Assembly (NCBI RefSeq): GCF_000012945.1
Contig: NC_007510.1
Span: forward strand, 2,790,001-2,854,000
Reading direction: 5' to 3'
Length of the DNA stretch: 64,000 nucleotides
DNA from: Burkholderia lata
Lineage (GTDB): Bacteria > Pseudomonadota > Gammaproteobacteria > Burkholderiales > Burkholderiaceae
Positions 34,218-42,732 of this stretch are shown here, one piece after another. Each line of letters starts with the position of its first letter. Within the stretch, counting starts at the first letter, position 1. Position numbers and translations under genes: made by a program. Under the pieces are notes generated by a model. The model searched no databases and was not told the DNA's origin. It worked only from the letters and a program-made list of their open reading frames with translations.

Positions 34218-34802
34218 TCATTCGGCGTCGAGCGCGTCCATCACGAAGCGCACGCGCGCCTGCACGCTCTCGCGCGGCAATTCGACCAGCCGGTAGCCAT
34301 ACGACGTGTAACACGCGACCATCGCGTCGTAGGTGCGCACGGCTTCCGCAAAATCCTGCCGACGCTCGGTGTCCTGCGCATAGATATCCGGCCACGGCGG
34401 CGCGATGAACACGCGCCGGTGATAGCGGAAACGGCGGGCGGCGGCGTCCGCATGCGCGGGCACCGCGAGCCCTGTCAGCCGTAGATAGCCGACCACGTCC
34501 GGCACGCCGCGATCGAAGAACACGGGCCCGCGCGCGTCGCGCGCGAGATCGTACGAGCGCATCTCCCAGCTCAGCATCAGCTCGGCGAACGCGGCCGAAT
34601 CGCGCCATGGCAACGCGTGGCCGTCGATCGCCATCTGGTCGCGAATCACGCCGCGACCGGCTTCCTGCGAGCGCGCGAAACCGGCGCCTTCGAGCGCGTC
34701 GAGCAACGTGCTCTTGCCCGAGCCCGGACCACCGGTCACGACGAAGAAGCGGCGGGAGGCGTCGTCGTCGGCGACGCCGGGCCCTTCCACGACCTCACGC
34801 AT
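34218..34802 (-). CDS. P-loop ATPase/kinase-like protein (AAA_28 type)
   Basis: A 194-residue cytoplasmic P-loop protein with Walker A TGGPGSGKSTLLDALE near the N-terminus (about residues 22-37), GRGVIRDQMAIDGHALPWRD, FFDRGVPDVVGYLRL and a C-terminal region typical of small predicted ATPases/kinases (AAA_28). The substrate is unknown; similarity is to NadR-like or thymidylate-kinase-like folds. Its ATG at 34802 overlaps the end of otsA by eight bases, so the two genes are translationally linked. Confidence 0.75.
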   Translation of the reverse strand: MREVVEGPGVADDDASRRFFVVTGGPGSGKSTLLDALEGAGFARSQEAGRGVIRDQMAIDGHALPWRDSAAFAELMLSWEMRSYDLARDARGPVFFDRGVPDVVGYLRLTGLAVPAHADAAARRFRYHRRVFIAPPWPDIYAQDTERRQDFAEAVRTYDAMVACYTSYGYRLVELPRESVQARVRFVMDALDAE

Positions 34803-36216
34803 GCGCGACCCGCCGGCCCGCGCGCCGCGTGACCGACGCGGCAGCCGCGACACTGCGCAAGTCGGCGACGAACGTATCGCGCCAGACCGACAGGTCGTTC
34901 ACACGCAACCGCGCGAGGTTTTCCTCGTGGCGCGCCTGCCGCTCCGCGAGCGGCATCGACAGCGCGCGCTCGAGCGCCTCGGCCATCTGCGACAGGTCAT
35001 ACGGATTGACGAGGAGCGCGCCGGTCAGCTCGGCTGCCGCACCCGCGAACTCCGACAGCACGAGCACGCCCGGATCGGCCGGATCCTGCGACGCGACGTA
35101 CTCCTTCGCGACGAGATTCATCCCGTCGCGCAGCGGCGTCACGTAGCCGACCTGCGACATCCGGAAGAACGCCATCAGCAGGTTGCGCTCGTACTTGCGG
35201 TTCAGGTACTGGATCGGGGTCCAGTCCAGCTGCGAGAAGCGGCCGTTGATGCGGCCGGCCTCGCCTTCGAGCGTTTCGCGAATGTCCTGATAGGTCTTCA
35301 CGTCGGAACGCGTCGGCGGCGCGATCTGCAGGAGCGACACGCGCCCCTGCCAGCCCGGCGCGTTCGCGAGCATCCGCTCGAACGACTGGAAGCGCTCGAC
35401 GAGCCCCTTCGAGTAGTCGAGGCGGTCGACGCTCATCACCAGCTTGCGGCCGTCGAGCGCCTCGCGCAGCATCTTCACCGGCTTGCGCGCGCTGTACTGG
35501 ACGGCCGCCTGCGCGATCGCGTCGGGATGCACACCGATCGGATAGGCGGCGACCTTCACGACGCGGCCATGCGCGTGCAGCATTCCGTCGTCGCTCGCCG
35601 CACCGATCCCGCGCCGTTCGATGTAGTCGGTGAACGCCTGCTTGTCGGTCTCGGTCTGGAAGCCCGCGACGTCGTACGCGCACATGAACTTCACGAGTTC
35701 CTCGTGCGGCGGCACGAGACGCAGCATGTCGGGCGACGGAAACGGAATGTGCAGGAAGAAGCCGATCGGGTTCTTCACGCCGAGCTCGCGCAGGTAATGC
35801 GCGAACGGCAACAGGTGATAGTCGTGTACCCAGATCAGGTCGTCGGGGCGCAGCAGGGCGGCAAGCTGCTTGGCGAGCATCGCGTTCACGCGCAGATAGC
35901 CCGCGTACTCCTGACGGTCGAAGCGCGCGAGATCGCCGCGGTAATGGAACACCGGCCACAGCGTCGCGTTCGAGAAGCCGCGGTAGTACTGATCGTAGTC
36001 GCGCCGGTTCAGCCCGACCGTCGCATAGGTGACGTTGCCGTCCTGCTGGATCGCGGGTTCGGTATCGGGTGCGTCGACGATCTCGCCGTTCCAGCCGAAC
36101 CAGACGCCGCCCGTTTCCTTCAGCGCGTCCATCACGCCGACCGCCAGGCCACCCGCGCTCGGGCGCGTGTCCTCGCCGGCGGCGACACGGTTCGATACCA
36201 CGATCAATCTGCTCAT
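34795..36216 (-). CDS. otsA: alpha,alpha-trehalose-phosphate synthase (UDP-forming)
   Basis: GT20 glycosyltransferase that joins UDP-glucose and glucose-6-phosphate to trehalose-6-phosphate, part of osmo- and stress protection. The 473-residue protein shows SRLIVVSNRVAAGEDTRPSA with GGLAVGV, VWVHDYHLLPFAHYLRE, GFFLHIPFPSPDMLRLVP and the C-terminal LVNPYDLSQMAEALERAL. The ATG at 36216 follows GAGGAGGGG. The expected phosphatase gene otsB is not in the window; instead an ATPase-like gene overlaps the 3' end. Confidence 0.95.
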   Translation of the reverse strand: MSRLIVVSNRVAAGEDTRPSAGGLAVGVMDALKETGGVWFGWNGEIVDAPDTEPAIQQDGNVTYATVGLNRRDYDQYYRGFSNATLWPVFHYRGDLARFDRQEYAGYLRVNAMLAKQLAALLRPDDLIWVHDYHLLPFAHYLRELGVKNPIGFFLHIPFPSPDMLRLVPPHEELVKFMCAYDVAGFQTETDKQAFTDYIERRGIGAASDDGMLHAHGRVVKVAAYPIGVHPDAIAQAAVQYSARKPVKMLREALDGRKLVMSVDRLDYSKGLVERFQSFERMLANAPGWQGRVSLLQIAPPTRSDVKTYQDIRETLEGEAGRINGRFSQLDWTPIQYLNRKYERNLLMAFFRMSQVGYVTPLRDGMNLVAKEYVASQDPADPGVLVLSEFAGAAAELTGALLVNPYDLSQMAEALERALSMPLAERQARHEENLARLRVNDLSVWRDTFVADLRSVAAAASVTRRAGRRVAHA

Positions 36217-36843
36217 GCGGCTTCCCCTCCTCGATTCGATTGGCTGGCGCGCGGCGCGCGCCAAGGCGGACACGGCGACCCGAAGGCGGCCGTGCGGCGA
36301 TTCAGACGTGAGCAATGCAGGTGTGAAAAACAGCGGCGGAATGCGGCGGCAACGACATCAGGCGTCCTGTTCCTGGCCGAGATCCCGCTGATAGTCGAGC
36401 CCTTCCGGGCGAGCGCCGCCCTGGTTGTGATCGCCGTCCGACGGCGGCTCGCCGGGCGCGCCGGCAGGCGGTGCCGGTGGCGCGTCGGTCTGCGGACGCG
36501 AGCGGTCGGCCCCAGCTTCGGGCGGCCGAGGCGAAAACCGTTTCGAACGGCGCATGGCTGGGTGTCTCATGTGCGGCGCGGCCCGAGGCCGTCGTAGAAA
36601 CCTTCCATAACTCAAAAGTCTAGGTCGCTTCCTTGCACGTCACGGTAACAATTGCCTTCAATTTGTAACGTTTCGACCCCTCTGGATTCATCTGTCCGAC
36701 AATGGCGCCGCGCGCACGCGCGCAGCCTGCCGTCCGGCGATTTGTCAAAGCTTTGCAGTTTTCCTATGACAATTGCGAAACAATGACGCGGCATGACGGC
36801 GTGCATGCGACGCCGCTCACCCAGACAGGACTTGCACTCAGGG
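36217..36843. other. intergenic region between otsA and the lipoprotein pair
   Basis: About 630 bases that hold the otsA promoter and the lipoprotein promoter. A doubtful small ORF is at 36358-36570. From 36610 to 36790 the sequence becomes A+T-richer, as expected for promoter DNA; no further features were seen. Confidence 0.4.
36358..36570 (-). CDS. hypothetical 70-residue disordered protein
   Basis: An ATG at 36570 opens 70 codons of Pro/Gly/Asp-rich, probably unfolded sequence (APPAPPAGAPGEPPSDGDHN and GLDYQRDLGQEQDA at the C-terminus). There is no ribosome site or domain. The acidic polar end resembles small conserved Burkholderia proteins, but chance cannot be excluded in this composition. 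Confidence 0.35.
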   Translation of the reverse strand: MRHPAMRRSKRFSPRPPEAGADRSRPQTDAPPAPPAGAPGEPPSDGDHNQGGARPEGLDYQRDLGQEQDA

Positions 36844-37395
36844 ATGAACATTCGTTTCGAATCGCCGCGCCGGGCCACGCCGGCGCGCGTCGTGCTGGCC
36901 GTGATCGCCACGGCCGCACTGCTGTCCGGCTGCAACTCGCTGTACAGCGAGGGCGCGACAGCCGGCGCCGGTATCGCGGGCGCCGCGATCGCCTCCAAGG
37001 TCACCAACAACGCCGCCGTCGCGACGGGCATCGGCCTCGGCGCGGTCGCCGGCGCGCGCGCAGGCGTCCAGTACACGCAGCGCGTCGCACACCGTTACAC
37101 ACAGGAACAGATCGCGAAGGCCGCCGGCCCACTCGAAGTCGGTGGCGTCGCACCGTGGTCGACGCACCACTCGTTCCCGATCGAGGACGACGAGCAGGGG
37201 CGCGTGACGGTCAGCCGGATGATCAGTGTCGGCCCGCTCGACTGCAAGGAGATCGTGTTCGCGGTCGACACGCCCGCGAAAGCCGACAAGGCCGCGCAAT
37301 CTGCGTTCTACGTCGCCACGATCTGCCGCGACGGCCCCGCGTGGAAATGGGCATCGGCCGAACCGGCAACCGAACGCTGGGGCGCGCTGCAATGA
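36844..37395 (+). CDS. lipoprotein with glycine-zipper, first of a tandem pair
   Basis: A 183-residue precursor with lipobox LLSGCNSLY (Cys about residue 30) and a glycine-zipper stretch (GAGIAGAAIASKVTNNAAVA, then GIGLGAVAGARAGVQ) that could insert in or assemble at the membrane. The C-terminal half contains a conserved block ending WKWASAEPATERWGALQ, also found in the next gene. Function unknown. It overlaps the downstream paralogue by four bases (ATGA). Confidence 0.75.
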   Translation: MNIRFESPRRATPARVVLAVIATAALLSGCNSLYSEGATAGAGIAGAAIASKVTNNAAVATGIGLGAVAGARAGVQYTQRVAHRYTQEQIAKAAGPLEVGGVAPWSTHHSFPIEDDEQGRVTVSRMISVGPLDCKEIVFAVDTPAKADKAAQSAFYVATICRDGPAWKWASAEPATERWGALQ

Positions 37396-37886
37396 GCGTC
37401 GCGCTTCGTATCGCGGCCATCGGCGCGCTGTGCGCGGCGACGGCCACGCTGTCGGGCTGCGGGTCGGTCGGCGCAGCGAGCGGCGCACTCGCCGGCGCGG
37501 CGACGGGCCTCGTCACCGCGAACCCGGCGGTCGGCGTCGGCGTCGGGATTGCCGTGCAGGCCGCGACCGACGAAGCCGTCAACCGCACGATGAAGCAGCT
37601 CCATCAGAACCAGCAGGACGCGATCGCGAAGGTGGTCGGCAGCCTGGCCGTCGGCGAAGTGAAGCCGTGGAAGGTGAAGAACACGCTGCCGCTGGAAAAC
37701 GGCGAAGGCGAGGTGCGCGTCGCACGCGCTTATTCGACTCCGCTCGCGCTGTGCAAGGAATTCACGTTCTCGGTGAAGGACGGCGACAAGGCCGACTGGT
37801 ATTTCGCGAATGCCTGCCAGCAAGGCACGCACTGGAAGTGGGCGTCGGCGGAACCGGCGGTCGACCGGTGGGGGAATCTGCAATAA
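37392..37886 (+). CDS. lipoprotein with glycine-zipper, second of a tandem pair
   Basis: A 164-residue paralogue of the preceding lipoprotein: lipobox TLSGCGSVG (Cys about residue 23), zipper GAASGALAGAATGLVTANPA, then VGSLAVGEVKPWKVKNTLPL and the closing WKWASAEPAVDRWGNLQ, which matches the neighbour almost residue by residue. The ATG at 37392 lies inside the stop region of the first gene, so expression is coupled and the products may form a hetero-oligomer. No function is known. Confidence 0.75.
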   Translation: MSVALRIAAIGALCAATATLSGCGSVGAASGALAGAATGLVTANPAVGVGVGIAVQAATDEAVNRTMKQLHQNQQDAIAKVVGSLAVGEVKPWKVKNTLPLENGEGEVRVARAYSTPLALCKEFTFSVKDGDKADWYFANACQQGTHWKWASAEPAVDRWGNLQ

Positions 37887-38036
37887 GGACGCAGTGGGCT
37901 CCATGCATGCAGCCCGCCCTGCCGCCCTGGACCACGACGATCTGTCGTCGTGACATACGCGCGTGATGTCGCACGCCCTCCCCTTGATCCCGGCGGGCAG
38001 CACGTCGTCCTCCGGACTCCGGAAAATCGACCCGGC

Positions 38037-38507
38037 TCAGCGGACGGCTTTCCCGATCAGATCGCTCAGGTAGCGTTCCAGCACGCTGAACCTGACGATC
38101 GACGCGTTCCGCCTCGTCGGATGCGCACTCGCCGCGGCCCTGACCTCGACTGGCAAATCATCCCTCAGCCACATCTCGGGAATCTGCAGCCTGGCATACG
38201 TTCCGCCCGCGATGTCCTCCAGAACCATGTGACCGCGCCACGGATACTCGCCGAACAACCCTGCCCGCGCGCCGACGAACATGAGAGCACGCTCACCGAC
38301 TTCCAGCGGCACGTTGCCCCAGGTCGGCGGACCGCCGACGAACTCGATCTCTGCCCCGAGATGGTCCTGCGTGATGCCCTTTCCAGCGGAATAGATGTGT
38401 TCGACCTTCGCATGAAAGACCTGCGGCCGTGGAGAATCGACAACGGATACGCGCACCAGATCGTACTGTTTCGCCGCGATGGCATACGGCCCCTTCTTCT
38501 CGCTCAT
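38037..38507 (-). CDS. hypothetical protein
   Basis: A 156-residue cytoplasmic protein with no signal peptide or membrane helix. Visible segments are YDLVRVSVVDSPRPQVFHAK, EIEFVGGPPTWGNVPLEVGE and RALMFVGARAGLFGEYPWRG, suggesting a small beta-rich fold. No family is recognised. The ATG at 38507 is chosen over an earlier one because the upstream residues look unrelated. It stands alone, about 150 bases after the lipoprotein pair on the opposite strand. Confidence 0.5.
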   Translation of the reverse strand: MSEKKGPYAIAAKQYDLVRVSVVDSPRPQVFHAKVEHIYSAGKGITQDHLGAEIEFVGGPPTWGNVPLEVGERALMFVGARAGLFGEYPWRGHMVLEDIAGGTYARLQIPEMWLRDDLPVEVRAAASAHPTRRNASIVRFSVLERYLSDLIGKAVR

Positions 38508-38799
38508 GGGTGCCCTTTGGATCACTGACGAGGGTCGAAGGCATCGAATCGCTGATGCAATCGATGGAATGCGTTGCACCAGCCTTCGGCGCCTTGCCCG
38601 TCAACGTATCAACGCATCAGCGATGCGTGTCGCAGGCAAACGTCCCGGCCGCGACAGACCCAGCGCTTTCTGCCCTGCCAATGAACCCGGCGCCCGTTGC
38701 AGGTGCCAGGGACAAGCCGCGTTCGCATTGACTCGAAGCGGCCGAACGAAACCGCGAAACCGGCATTCAGGCGACAGGCGCCCGAATGCCTCGCCGACT

Positions 38800-40137
38800 T
38801 CAGGACTCGACGTCCTCGAGACTGAAGATCTCGGTCTGGTCGTTGTACGAGAAGATCTCGCCGTAACGGCCCCAGTCGATCACCGCGTCGAGCGTCTCCT
38901 CGGCCGCACCGTCCGACAGGAAATCCTCCAGTTCCTGCTCGAAGCGCACGCGCGGCGCACGATGGCCCGGGCGCTCGTTCAGCACCTTCTTGATCCGCGC
39001 GGCGAGCGGCACGTGCTTCAGCAGGTGATCCGCGAACATCAGCTTGCGCTCCTGCGTGCCGAATTCCGCGAACACGCGCCCCGGCGGCGTCAGGAACACG
39101 TCGCCTTCCCGCACGTCCGCGAAACCGAGGTACTGCAGCACTTCGGCGATCGGGAACAGGTCGTCGACCTCGAGGTGCAGCGTGCGTGCGATTTCCGGCA
39201 TGTCCGCGCGGCCGTGGTACGGCGCCATCGCGAGCGTTTCGATCAGGCCGGCCATCAGGTTGGTCGACACCTGCGGCAGCCAGCTGCCGAGCTCCAGCCC
39301 CTTCTTCGTCGCCTCGCCGGTCTGGCGGGCGGTCATCTTCGCGTAGATGTCGTCGACGAGCTTGCGGAACGCCGGGTCGAGACGGTTACGCGGATGCTTG
39401 AACGGCACCTTGATCTCGGCGATCACGCGGCCCGGGTTCGACGACAGCACGAGGATCCGGTCGCACATGAACACCGCTTCCTCGATGTTGTGCGTGACGA
39501 TCAGCACCGACTTGATTGGCATCCGGCCTTGCGTCCACAGGTCGAGCAGGTCGGTACGCAGCGTCTCGGCCGTCAGCACGTCGAGCGCCGAGAACGGCTC
39601 GTCCATCAGCAGGATCGTCGGATCGACGACCAGCGCGCGCGCAAAGCCCACGCGCTGGCGCATGCCGCCCGACAACTCGCGCGGATACGCGTTCTCGAAG
39701 CCGTCGAGACCGATCAGGTCGATCGCGGCGAGCGCACGCTCGCGCCGCTCGCGTGCGCCGACGCCGAGCGCTTCGAGGCCCGCTTCCACGTTCTGCAGCA
39801 CGGTGAGCCACGGGAACAGCGCGAAGGTCTGGAACACCATCGCGACGCCTTCGGCCGGGCCGCGCAGCGGCTGGCCGAGATAGGTCACTTCGCCGCCGGT
39901 CGGCTCGATCAGCCCGGCGATGATGCGCAGCAGCGTCGACTTGCCCGAGCCGGAACGGCCGAGCAGCCCGACGATCTCGCCCTCGCGCAGCGACAGGTTC
40001 GCATCGTCGAGCACGAGCAATTCGCCCTGCGTCTTGTTGAAGCCGCGACAGACGTGATCGACGCGCAGGATTTCCTCACCGAGGCGCGGCGGCTGGTTCG
40101 TCTGGACGGGGGCGTTTACAGCATTCGGATTGTGCAT
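38800..40137 (-). CDS. ABC transporter ATP-binding protein, nitrate/sulfonate type with AAA-associated C-terminal domain
   Basis: ATPase subunit of a nitrate/sulfonate/bicarbonate-type importer. The 445-residue protein has a standard ABC cassette in residues ~20-260 with GRSGSGKSTLLRIIAGLIEP (Walker A), LSGGMRQRVGFARALV and LMDEPFSALD, then an extra ~160-residue C-terminal part (LDPAFRKLVDDIYAKMTARQ onward) that fits the AAA-associated C-terminal domain of this subfamily and may sense ligand. It is second in an operon behind the fused permease (22-base gap). No substrate-binding protein gene is beside it. Confidence 0.85.
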   Translation of the reverse strand: MHNPNAVNAPVQTNQPPRLGEEILRVDHVCRGFNKTQGELLVLDDANLSLREGEIVGLLGRSGSGKSTLLRIIAGLIEPTGGEVTYLGQPLRGPAEGVAMVFQTFALFPWLTVLQNVEAGLEALGVGARERRERALAAIDLIGLDGFENAYPRELSGGMRQRVGFARALVVDPTILLMDEPFSALDVLTAETLRTDLLDLWTQGRMPIKSVLIVTHNIEEAVFMCDRILVLSSNPGRVIAEIKVPFKHPRNRLDPAFRKLVDDIYAKMTARQTGEATKKGLELGSWLPQVSTNLMAGLIETLAMAPYHGRADMPEIARTLHLEVDDLFPIAEVLQYLGFADVREGDVFLTPPGRVFAEFGTQERKLMFADHLLKHVPLAARIKKVLNERPGHRAPRVRFEQELEDFLSDGAAEETLDAVIDWGRYGEIFSYNDQTEIFSLEDVES

Positions 40138-40159
40138 CGCGTTTCGCTCTCAATCGGTC

Positions 40160-41917
40160 TCAGTCGAGCCGCAGCTTCGCTTCGGCGAAGGCATACAGCG
40201 GACGCCACAACAGGCGGTTGAACAGGGTGACGAACAGGGACATCACAGCGATGCCCAGGATGATCTTCGGAAAATCGCCGGCGGCGGTGGTCTGCGCGAT
40301 ATACGCACCGAGGCCGTGCGCCTCGATCTTGGTATTGCCCCACTGCACGGCTTCCGACACGATGCTCGCGTTCCACGCGCCGCCTGATGCGGTAATCGCG
40401 CCGGTCACGTAGTACGGGAAGATGCCGGGCAGGATCGCCTGCCGCCACCACTGCCAGCCACGGATGCGGAAGTTCGTTGCCGCTTCGCGATAGTCGTTCG
40501 GGTAGGACGTTGCGCCGGCGATCACGTTGAACAGGATATACCACTGCGTGCCGAGCACGATCAGCGGCGACAGCCAGATATCGGCGTTCAGGTGGAAGCG
40601 CGCGATCACGATCACGAACGCCGGGAACAGCAGGTTGGCCGGGAACGCCGCGAGGAACTGCGCAAGCGGTTGCAGCTTCTCGGCGAGCCGCGGGCGCAGC
40701 CCGATCCACACGCCGACCGGCACCCAGATCACGGACGCGATCGCGATCAGCACGGCCACGCGCAGCAGCGTGATGAGCCCGAGCACGAGCACGTGGCCGA
40801 CCTCGGCCAGCGTCACGCCGGTCGACACGAAGCTGACCACGCGCCACACGACATAGGCCGTACCGATCAGCACGAGAATCGCCCACGCAATGTCGACCGT
40901 GCGCGACGCCTTCTTCTCGACACGCGGCAGCGAGAAACGCATCGCGCCCGACAGCGGCAGGCGCAGCGGAATCCGCGCGGCCTTCGCGAAGAACCAGCCC
41001 GCCGGCACCAGCAGTTGATGAATCAGGCGCGTGCGGCGCACGAGGTCCAGCAGCCACGACTCCGGCGCGTTGCCCGAGCTGGTGTTCTCCATCCGGAACT
41101 TGTCGGCCCACGCGACGAGCGGGCGGAACAGGAACTGGTCGTACGCGAGGATCACGACCGACATCGTGAGGATCACCCAGCCGATCGCGCCGAGGTTCTT
41201 GTCCGAGATCGCCTGCGCGAGATACGCGCCGACGCCCGGCAGCGTGATGGTCTGGTTGCCGACCGTGATGGCCTCCGACGCGACGACGAAGAACCAGCCG
41301 CCCGACATCGACATCATCATGTTCCAGATCAGGCCCGGCATCGAGAACGGCACCTCGAGCTTCCAGAAGCGCTGCCACGACGTCAGGTGGAAGCCGCGCG
41401 ACACTTCGTCCAGGTCGCGCGGCACCGTGCGCAGCGACTGGTAGAAGCTGAACGTCATGTTCCACGCCTGGCTCGTGAAGATCGCGAAGATCGCCGCGAG
41501 CTCGGCGCCGAGCACGCGGCTCGGGAACAGCGCGAGGAAGAACGTGACCGTGAACGAGATGAAGCCGAGCACCGGCACCGACTGCAGGATGTCGAGGATC
41601 GGGATCAGCACCATGCCGGCACGCCGGCTCTTGGCCGCGAGCGTGCCGTAGACGAGCGTGAACACGAGCGACGCGACCATCGCGGCCAGCATCCGCAGCG
41701 TGGTGCGCAACGCGTATTCGGGCAGGTTCGACGGGTCGAGCGAGATCTTCTGCGTCTGCAGGGTGCCGATCGGCGCCATCGTTTCGTGGAAACCGACGAC
41801 CGCCATCGCGATCAGGCAGATGATCAGCGGAAACGCGATGAAATCCCACCGGTTCGGCAGAACGCGCCACGCGGACGCGTTGGCGGTCCGGTTCGGATTG
41901 AAGAATCCGACGTCCAT
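40160..41917 (-). CDS. ABC transporter permease, two fused permease domains
   Basis: Inner-membrane permease of 585 residues, about twice the usual length, with two complete binding-protein-dependent transport domains in tandem. The first half carries LIPILDILQSVPVLGFISFT and the coupling loop SRGFHLTSWQRFWKLEVPFS; the second has PANLLFPAFVIVIARFHLN and YREAATNFRIRGWQWWRQAI. Each half has about six helices, so one chain may form the whole channel. The ATG at 41917 follows GGGGAGG. The ATPase gene follows directly. The substrate (nitrate, sulfonate, taurine or similar) cannot be read. Confidence 0.85.
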   Translation of the reverse strand: MDVGFFNPNRTANASAWRVLPNRWDFIAFPLIICLIAMAVVGFHETMAPIGTLQTQKISLDPSNLPEYALRTTLRMLAAMVASLVFTLVYGTLAAKSRRAGMVLIPILDILQSVPVLGFISFTVTFFLALFPSRVLGAELAAIFAIFTSQAWNMTFSFYQSLRTVPRDLDEVSRGFHLTSWQRFWKLEVPFSMPGLIWNMMMSMSGGWFFVVASEAITVGNQTITLPGVGAYLAQAISDKNLGAIGWVILTMSVVILAYDQFLFRPLVAWADKFRMENTSSGNAPESWLLDLVRRTRLIHQLLVPAGWFFAKAARIPLRLPLSGAMRFSLPRVEKKASRTVDIAWAILVLIGTAYVVWRVVSFVSTGVTLAEVGHVLVLGLITLLRVAVLIAIASVIWVPVGVWIGLRPRLAEKLQPLAQFLAAFPANLLFPAFVIVIARFHLNADIWLSPLIVLGTQWYILFNVIAGATSYPNDYREAATNFRIRGWQWWRQAILPGIFPYYVTGAITASGGAWNASIVSEAVQWGNTKIEAHGLGAYIAQTTAAGDFPKIILGIAVMSLFVTLFNRLLWRPLYAFAEAKLRLD

Positions 41918-42426
41918 CAGGCGCCCTCCCCGGTTAGGCCGAACGAAGCCGGCAGTCGATGTTGATTCATGGCAAAGCGCACGGGTGCGGTAATTCGATT
42001 GACTGACGATCGCGCGCGAGCGCGGGGCGCCGTGCGTGCATGCGCTGCCGCGCCCCGGACGAGTCGGCCCGCGACGGCACGACACTACACCAACCTGTAT
42101 TTCAGGTACAACCGTCCGGGAACGGCGCAGGCGTCGCACGGATCGTGCCTGGCGCGTGGGTGGATGGCGGGTGCGCGGGTCGAGCAGCCCGGCCGCAGTC
42201 TTTCGGCCAGCATGCAGGCCCGAATTATGCCGTGATCCGGGCCGCCCGGGAACCCGCCAACCGCACGTGCGTGCAAACCATGTCGGGCGTCACCAGCCGG
42301 ATACGACTATGCGGGTATGATCAGGGCTGGCCCTTGGGGTATGTTGCGGACGGTCCGATGGCAACGCATGCGCGTGCCCGATGTCAACAGGCCCTGGGGA
42401 TCGATCGACGAGCGGGAGGAAAGGGA
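41918..42426. other. intergenic region between the ABC operon and the 87-residue gene
   Basis: About 510 bases between divergent genes. The only structures noted are a short dyad ACCTG (42093-42097) with CAGGT (42103-42107) and several G+C-rich hairpins. No gene with family similarity is seen on either strand. Confidence 0.4.
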
Positions 42427-42690
42427 ATGGCAGGAAACTTGGTGATCGTCTGCCGCGATCAGGATGCCGACGCGTTCTACGAACTGATGCAGGAGTACGG
42501 GTCGTTCCAGACGCGGCTGTCGTCGACGGCGTGGTACCTGAACATGAACGTCGTGCCTGAATCGCTGCAGGAGGAAATCCTGGAGCGCCTCGGCCGGTAT
42601 ACGACCGTCTACATCTTCGAGGCCACCACCGTGACCTACAACACCATCGACAGCAACGCGGCCGAGACGCTCGGCACGCTGTTCGAATGA
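42427..42690 (+). CDS. small hypothetical protein, possible SinR/Cas2-like ferredoxin fold
   Basis: An 87-residue protein, starting at an ATG with GGAGG eleven bases upstream. The pattern NLVIVCRDQDADAFYELMQE, YGSFQTRLSSTAWYLNMNVV and TVYIFEATTVTYNT, with alternating strands and two helices, resembles small SinR/Cas2-like ferredoxin-fold proteins. No CRISPR or cas genes are near, so it is not a CRISPR protein. It is convergent with the sensor kinase gene. Function unknown. Confidence 0.55.
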   Translation: MAGNLVIVCRDQDADAFYELMQEYGSFQTRLSSTAWYLNMNVVPESLQEEILERLGRYTTVYIFEATTVTYNTIDSNAAETLGTLFE

Positions 42691-42732
42691 TGCCACGCGG
42701 CGCCAGCCCGGCCGGGCCGGCGCCGCAGCCGC

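Noticed and set aside
42427..42690. Annotation as CRISPR protein Cas2
   Set aside because: Fold resemblance is weak and there is no array or cas1 in the window.
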